NCBI GenBank assembly: GCA_021803405.1
Contig: JAJZLO010000001.1
Span: 1 to 17,632, forward strand
Length of the DNA stretch: 17,632 nt
From: Microcaldota archaeon
GTDB taxonomy: Archaea > Micrarchaeota > Micrarchaeia > Micrarchaeales > CABMGC01
Direction: 5' to 3'
The notes beneath the pieces were generated by a model. The model was not told the origin of the DNA. It was given only the letters and a program-made list of their open reading frames with translations, and did not search any database. The position numbers and the translations under genes are program-made. The stretch's first letter is position 1, and each line of letters begins with the position of its first letter. Of the stretch, positions 13,792-17,632 are shown piece after piece.

Positions 13792-16700
13792 TTATACCTT
13801 AGGTAAGTTATAATTTTTAGATACTCCAAACGTTGAGGTATAACCTAAATCGCCTATTACCGGAGAGTCCCTCTGATTAAGTATATCATAAAATGAATTT
13901 TCTATACCATTACAGTATAAGAAATATCCATCTGAAGTCAGATATAAATTTTGATTGCTTAGGGTTCCACCACTATCAGGATATTTTGGACCACAAAGTA
14001 TAGAGTAATTTTTAATATAATTTGAAGTTTCATTATACATTTGTAGAAGATTGTAATAATAATTATCATAGGGATTATAAGTACCATAAATATTATAAAA
14101 TAATAAATTAGTACCGTATTGTATCATTGATAATCCTATTGCAGGTGGATTTGGTTCATTTATAGTATGTGTTCCAACTATACCATTCTTGTAATAAATA
14201 GGAGTTATCAAATCAACGTTTCCTGAATTAATTGATACTGTAAATAATGAATCATTAATAAGGTACTTATTACCATAACTAGACGCGTTATCATACGTAG
14301 TAAGAATATATGCTTTATTTTGTGTTGCATTTAACACTATATTATCTATTGATTCATTCACAGGTATTGCTAATCTTTGCATTGAGTCTACTGAACCTGA
14401 AATAGGACTAATGGCTATTTGATATATACCAGATAATGGAGCTGTAGGTTGTGGGGTATCAAAAATAGGTGGTAGATTATTTAAAAGGCCATATTTACCG
14501 CCATTAACAAGAGAGTATTGATTATTTGAGATATAATACTCATTATAAAATTGTGCTACTTTATTAGCTGCTTGAGAATACCAGTTAGAAAGTGCTTGAT
14601 ACTCAGTTGCATTTGTTTGCGCGTTTGCAGCTTGTTGTGCAGTAAGATCACCAGATTTTAACTCTTCTTCTTCAAAATTATAATCTGCCATTAATGAATT
14701 AGCAACAGAATTAAAGGAATATGCAGTAGCATTACCCATAACTAAATCGCCATAGAAATTAATATATGAATATACATATATTTGACCATTAGCGTATCCC
14801 GCAAGTATTGGATAATCACCATACTCTGGACCTCTGAAAAAAGCAGTAGTTGCTAAAACGGGCTCTAGATTTGTAGTTCCTATAGTTACATTAAGCTGCG
14901 GGTTTGAAACGCCTAGAGTAGATTTTGCATAGCTCCATATTGCTTGTGTAAGATTTGTAAGGACATAACCGTTGTTTAAATTATCTGATGGTGCAGAAAT
15001 TAAGTACATATTATTGAATTGTGGAGCATAATATGTGTTATATGGAACAAGAGTTAGATAAGAAGAAATATGATTTGTATTTTGTTGCTCATTTGAAAGT
15101 TCAGAGTTCCAACCTAAATTAGCGGAAGTGTTATAATTGCCAGTAAATATTGAAGGGATACTAACACCCCCACCATAAGTATATATAGGGTTTCCAAAAT
15201 CAAGGAAGTATAAATTAGTTCCATCGGTTGAAGATGTAGATATAGGTGTAGACATATGTCCATAATCATAAGGCCAAGGAAAACTAGGAACGCCTAAAGT
15301 CTTGTTTGATATATAAGCAAAATTACCATTAGTAATATTTATTAAAGAAAACAAAGTGTAAAAAGAAGACACATAAGCTACTGGTATAACTTGCCCAATA
15401 AGAGTATCTTTTGATGGAATATTTTTATAATTAGTAAAAACTCCGAAATCCAAAAGATTAGCAGCACCATAGATATTAATAAATGGATTAAAAGGTCCTA
15501 ACGCTTTGTAGTTATATGCGCTTTCGTTTATTGTATAATTCCCATAGAAAACAAGAGAACTGCTATATGTATTAAGTAATTGATTTAATGCCCCAAGAAT
15601 ATATGAGTTATCCTGATTTTGGCAGGATAGTACTGGTTTTGTATATGTGCTAATAAGGTATAGATATCCAGGAAGATCACCTGATACAGATTGTTGAAGC
15701 GCGTTGCTTGTAATAGGACTTTGAGTATTTAATTTATCGTAATATCCACTACTTTGTGAATATAGTCCCATAGTACTATATAAATAATTTCCATCTGTTG
15801 AGGTTGTTATGCCACCACTTTGATAAGAGTAAGGATATATTAAAGTGCCTGAAGAAGACTGCAAATTTACATAAAAGATATCACCATAATTATCTAGAGC
15901 ATATGCACCTACACCATTAGCTGTCATGGATAAACCGGTAAGATTATATGGCAAATCTGAAACTGAAGCATAACCAGTAATTTGAGAGTTATCTGATGGG
16001 AGTGTGCTTATTTCTACTAAATTATTTCCAGCGGTAAAATATGCATTTGCGCCACCGTTTGCTAATGCAATAGCTCCATCAGTTTGTTCAGGATATATAT
16101 TTACAACGTTGTATATAGAATGCGCAATAGAATCAGTACCTATAGTAAAATTTATAACTATTAAAGTTGGTGAAGGAGTATTAATATTAGTAGTTCCCAT
16201 AAGAATGTATAGATAATCGCCATAATTAGAGCCAGAATTGATATTTTGATAAAGAACTGCATCTGCTACATTTCCTACATTTCCAATGTTTGTTGAGTTT
16301 ATAATTACGGATCTTATATCAGAACTTTTAAGGAAGTAATCTTTATTATTTGATATCACAGATTGTCCAGCCGATGGAGTTATAGCAGAAACTATCAATG
16401 AAGGTGAAGCTGTGTTTGTTGAGTTGTAAATTGTATATATAGTACTGTCATTACCTACCGTAATATACTCTGGAACATAGCCAGAAAAGTTTGGTAGATT
16501 ATTTATTATCATTCCTTGTAACCCATAATCTGAAGTATTTATTATTGAAATGCCTGAACTTCCATTTCTACCATATAATAAATAATAAGCATAACCACCA
16601 TTTATTGCTAAATTTGTTCCTACAGGAAAACCAGTGAAAGGATCCAGATAGTTTGCTAAGTTTTTGTAGTACGCAGGATTTGCAATAAAGTTAGACATGT

Positions 16701-17632
16701 TACCTTGTATAAACTGTGCAAGATTGTTATGTTGCTCGTCATATACTGCTAAATAAGGTACGTAAGAAGAATTTCTAAAACTACCATAAGGATTGTAAAG
16801 ACCAGATTCGGTAGAATAATAAATATAGGTATTCTGAGATTGACAAACTTTAAGTTGTATAGGATTAAGATTTGTAGTTAAACTACTGGTACTGGTAGTG
16901 AATGAAGTTGTTGATGAACTTGATGAAGAAGAACTAGAAGAGCTTATTGATGTAGAAGTACTTGAAGATGAAGAACTGGATGATGTTGAAATAGAGGTCG
17001 TTGTACTGTATTCTCCAACCACAGTAGTAGTACTGTACTCCCCTATTACGGTTGTTGTGCTGTACTCCCCAATCACAGTAGTTGTACTGTATTCGCCGGT
17101 TATTGTAGTTGTACTTTGTTGTCCTATTACCGTTGTTGTACTTCCGGAACCTGAACTGCCGCCTGGAGGTACTATTGAAGGAGGACCACCACCAGGAGGT
17201 ATTGAAATTATATTTTCCTGAAGAAGTATATTTGCAGGATACGCGTAACTTACAGACGATCCTGCAGTAGATAAGGCCAACAAACTTGCTTTATTATTGC
17301 AACTTGAAGAAACACATTCAGTATAATTAAAAAAGAATTGGGGTTCGAGTTGTGTACCAAGTACAGGAGAAAATCCAGGAATATATGCAACACATGTTAT
17401 TTGTTCCCCAGAAGAAACAACAGTAGGAGTGCAAGAACCTTCAGAATATGAAGAGGTACCGGTTAATTTTATAGAAAATTCAGAATTAGAATTAAAGTAT
17501 ACAGGCTTTCCTAAATCATTAGTAAATGCAAGTATTGCAGTAGAACCTAATGAATTAGTACTCACTATAAGTTGATAACATTGAAACCCTGTAGAGATAT
17601 AACAATAAGAAGGACTAAAGGTAGTTGTCGGA
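13792..17632 (-). CDS. Giant surface protein with Ser/Thr stalk; 5' end beyond the window
   Basis: The frame has no stop up to the right edge, giving at least 1,280 residues; a GTG at 17565 is internal, since coding-like sequence continues upstream of it (including FQCYQL). Order: a Cys-containing beta-rich domain (17632-17230; six or more Cys), a Pro/Gly hinge (PPGGGPPSIVPPGG), five 9-residue Thr-rich repeats, a Ser-rich run, then about 1,000 residues rich in Tyr, Asn, Ser and Gly with many N-x-S/T sites. Repeated strand patterns there (ANGGANAYFTAGNNLVEI, ANGVGAYALDNYGDIFYV, TSTDGNYLYS) resemble beta-propeller blades. A charged helical insert lies at about 14530-14700. It ends NLPKV with no membrane anchor. 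It should be exported; S-layer, adhesin or stalk function is inferred. Confidence 0.8.
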   Translation of the reverse strand, partial: PTTTFSPSYCYISTGFQCYQLIVSTNSLGSTAILAFTNDLGKPVYFNSNSEFSIKLTGTSSYSEGSCTPTVVSSGEQITCVAYIPGFSPVLGTQLEPQFFFNYTECVSSSCNNKASLLALSTAGSSVSYAYPANILLQENIISIPPGGGPPSIVPPGGSSGSGSTTTVIGQQSTTTITGEYSTTTVIGEYSTTTVIGEYSTTTVVGEYSTTTSISTSSSSSSSSTSTSISSSSSSSSSSSTTSFTTSTSSLTTNLNPIQLKVCQSQNTYIYYSTESGLYNPYGSFRNSSYVPYLAVYDEQHNNLAQFIQGNMSNFIANPAYYKNLANYLDPFTGFPVGTNLAINGGYAYYLLYGRNGSSGISIINTSDYGLQGMIINNLPNFSGYVPEYITVGNDSTIYTIYNSTNTASPSLIVSAITPSAGQSVISNNKDYFLKSSDIRSVIINSTNIGNVGNVADAVLYQNINSGSNYGDYLYILMGTTNINTPSPTLIVINFTIGTDSIAHSIYNVVNIYPEQTDGAIALANGGANAYFTAGNNLVEISTLPSDNSQITGYASVSDLPYNLTGLSMTANGVGAYALDNYGDIFYVNLQSSSGTLIYPYSYQSGGITTSTDGNYLYSTMGLYSQSSGYYDKLNTQSPITSNALQQSVSGDLPGYLYLISTYTKPVLSCQNQDNSYILGALNQLLNTYSSSLVFYGNYTINESAYNYKALGPFNPFINIYGAANLLDFGVFTNYKNIPSKDTLIGQVIPVAYVSSFYTLFSLINITNGNFAYISNKTLGVPSFPWPYDYGHMSTPISTSSTDGTNLYFLDFGNPIYTYGGGVSIPSIFTGNYNTSANLGWNSELSNEQQNTNHISSYLTLVPYNTYYAPQFNNMYLISAPSDNLNNGYVLTNLTQAIWSYAKSTLGVSNPQLNVTIGTTNLEPVLATTAFFRGPEYGDYPILAGYANGQIYVYSYINFYGDLVMGNATAYSFNSVANSLMADYNFEEEELKSGDLTAQQAANAQTNATEYQALSNWYSQAANKVAQFYNEYYISNNQYSLVNGGKYGLLNNLPPIFDTPQPTAPLSGIYQIAISPISGSVDSMQRLAIPVNESIDNIVLNATQNKAYILTTYDNASSYGNKYLINDSLFTVSINSGNVDLITPIYYKNGIVGTHTINEPNPPAIGLSMIQYGTNLLFYNIYGTYNPYDNYYYNLLQMYNETSNYIKNYSILCGPKYPDSGGTLSNQNLYLTSDGYFLYCNGIENSFYDILNQRDSPVIGDLGYTSTFGVSKNYNLPKV
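16872..17007 (-). repeat. Ser/Thr-rich low-complexity tract
   Basis: About 45 codons almost entirely Ser and Thr, with runs of eight and eleven Ser, link the 9-residue repeats to the large C-terminal region. The DNA is a degenerate trinucleotide-like repeat and may be length-variable. Confidence 0.85.
17008..17142 (-). repeat. Five tandem 27-bp repeats encoding STTTVIGEY-type units
   Basis: Five in-frame 9-codon units read STTTVIGQQ, STTTITGEY, STTTVIGEY (twice) and STTTVVGEY, with a partial sixth (STTTSIS) entering the Ser-rich run. Codons vary between copies (ACA/ACT/ACG/ACC for Thr), so the protein pattern is conserved more than the DNA. Together with the Ser run this is a probable extended, O-glycosylated stalk. 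Confidence 0.9.

Noticed and set aside
16898..17221. Open plus-strand frame rich in Val, Glu and Tyr, antisense to the surface-protein stalk
   Set aside because: It is the mirror of the Ser/Thr repeat DNA; the repeats keep the opposite frame free of stops. No ribosome site or independent protein-like features.
1..17632. CRISPR array, transposase, integrase or attachment sites
   Set aside because: No evenly spaced direct repeats with unique spacers, no terminal inverted repeats flanking a transposase-like gene, and no recombinase motifs seen. The only tandem array is the coding repeat at 17008-17142. The tRNA-Pro 3' end shows no obvious duplicated segment nearby.

Overview
The window reads as an AT-rich chromosomal segment of an archaeon, most likely a small-genome DPANN lineage of the acidophilic ARMAN type (Parvarchaeum/Micrarchaeum-like). 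Archaeal or eukaryote-type markers are eS26, eL40, eS6, the gamma subunit of initiation factor 2 and a two-ring CDC48/VAT ATPase. A secreted thermopsin-family acid protease beside a giant Ser/Thr-rich surface protein suggests an acidic habitat. Many starts carry a GGTG-centred Shine-Dalgarno element 5-7 nt upstream, including several TTG starts. The lineage assignment is an inference from gene content and composition; domain Archaea is secure.

Left part (1-4126). A partial small basic protein with an internally duplicated motif converges on an S26e/B-box membrane-protein pair on the minus strand. Divergent from S26e is a tight plus-strand operon: an RpiB-fold protein without the usual catalytic residues, an archaeal HTH regulator and glutamate dehydrogenase. 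Both junctions in this operon overlap.

Middle (4127-7649). This is the least recognisable stretch: an ankyrin-repeat protein behind a palindromic TATA region, then two convergent unknown genes. A minus-strand set follows, in transcription order eL40, a small winged-helix protein, an unknown 148-residue protein and tRNA-Pro(UGG). The tRNA lies 18 nt after the last stop codon.

Right-centre (7650-12381). CDC48, S6e and aIF2-gamma form a compact plus-strand information-processing and proteostasis operon. A DHH phosphoesterase gene on the opposite strand overlaps the 3' end of aIF2-gamma tail to tail.

Right end (12457-17632). On the minus strand, a very large exported-type protein (start beyond the right edge) is followed 15 nt later by thermopsin. 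This looks like a cell-envelope operon.

No gene-free stretch exceeds 300 bases. The longest gaps are 6332-6536 (leader of the 166-residue gene and the tRNA 3' flank; nothing else seen), 4127-4294 and 7485-7649 (promoters).
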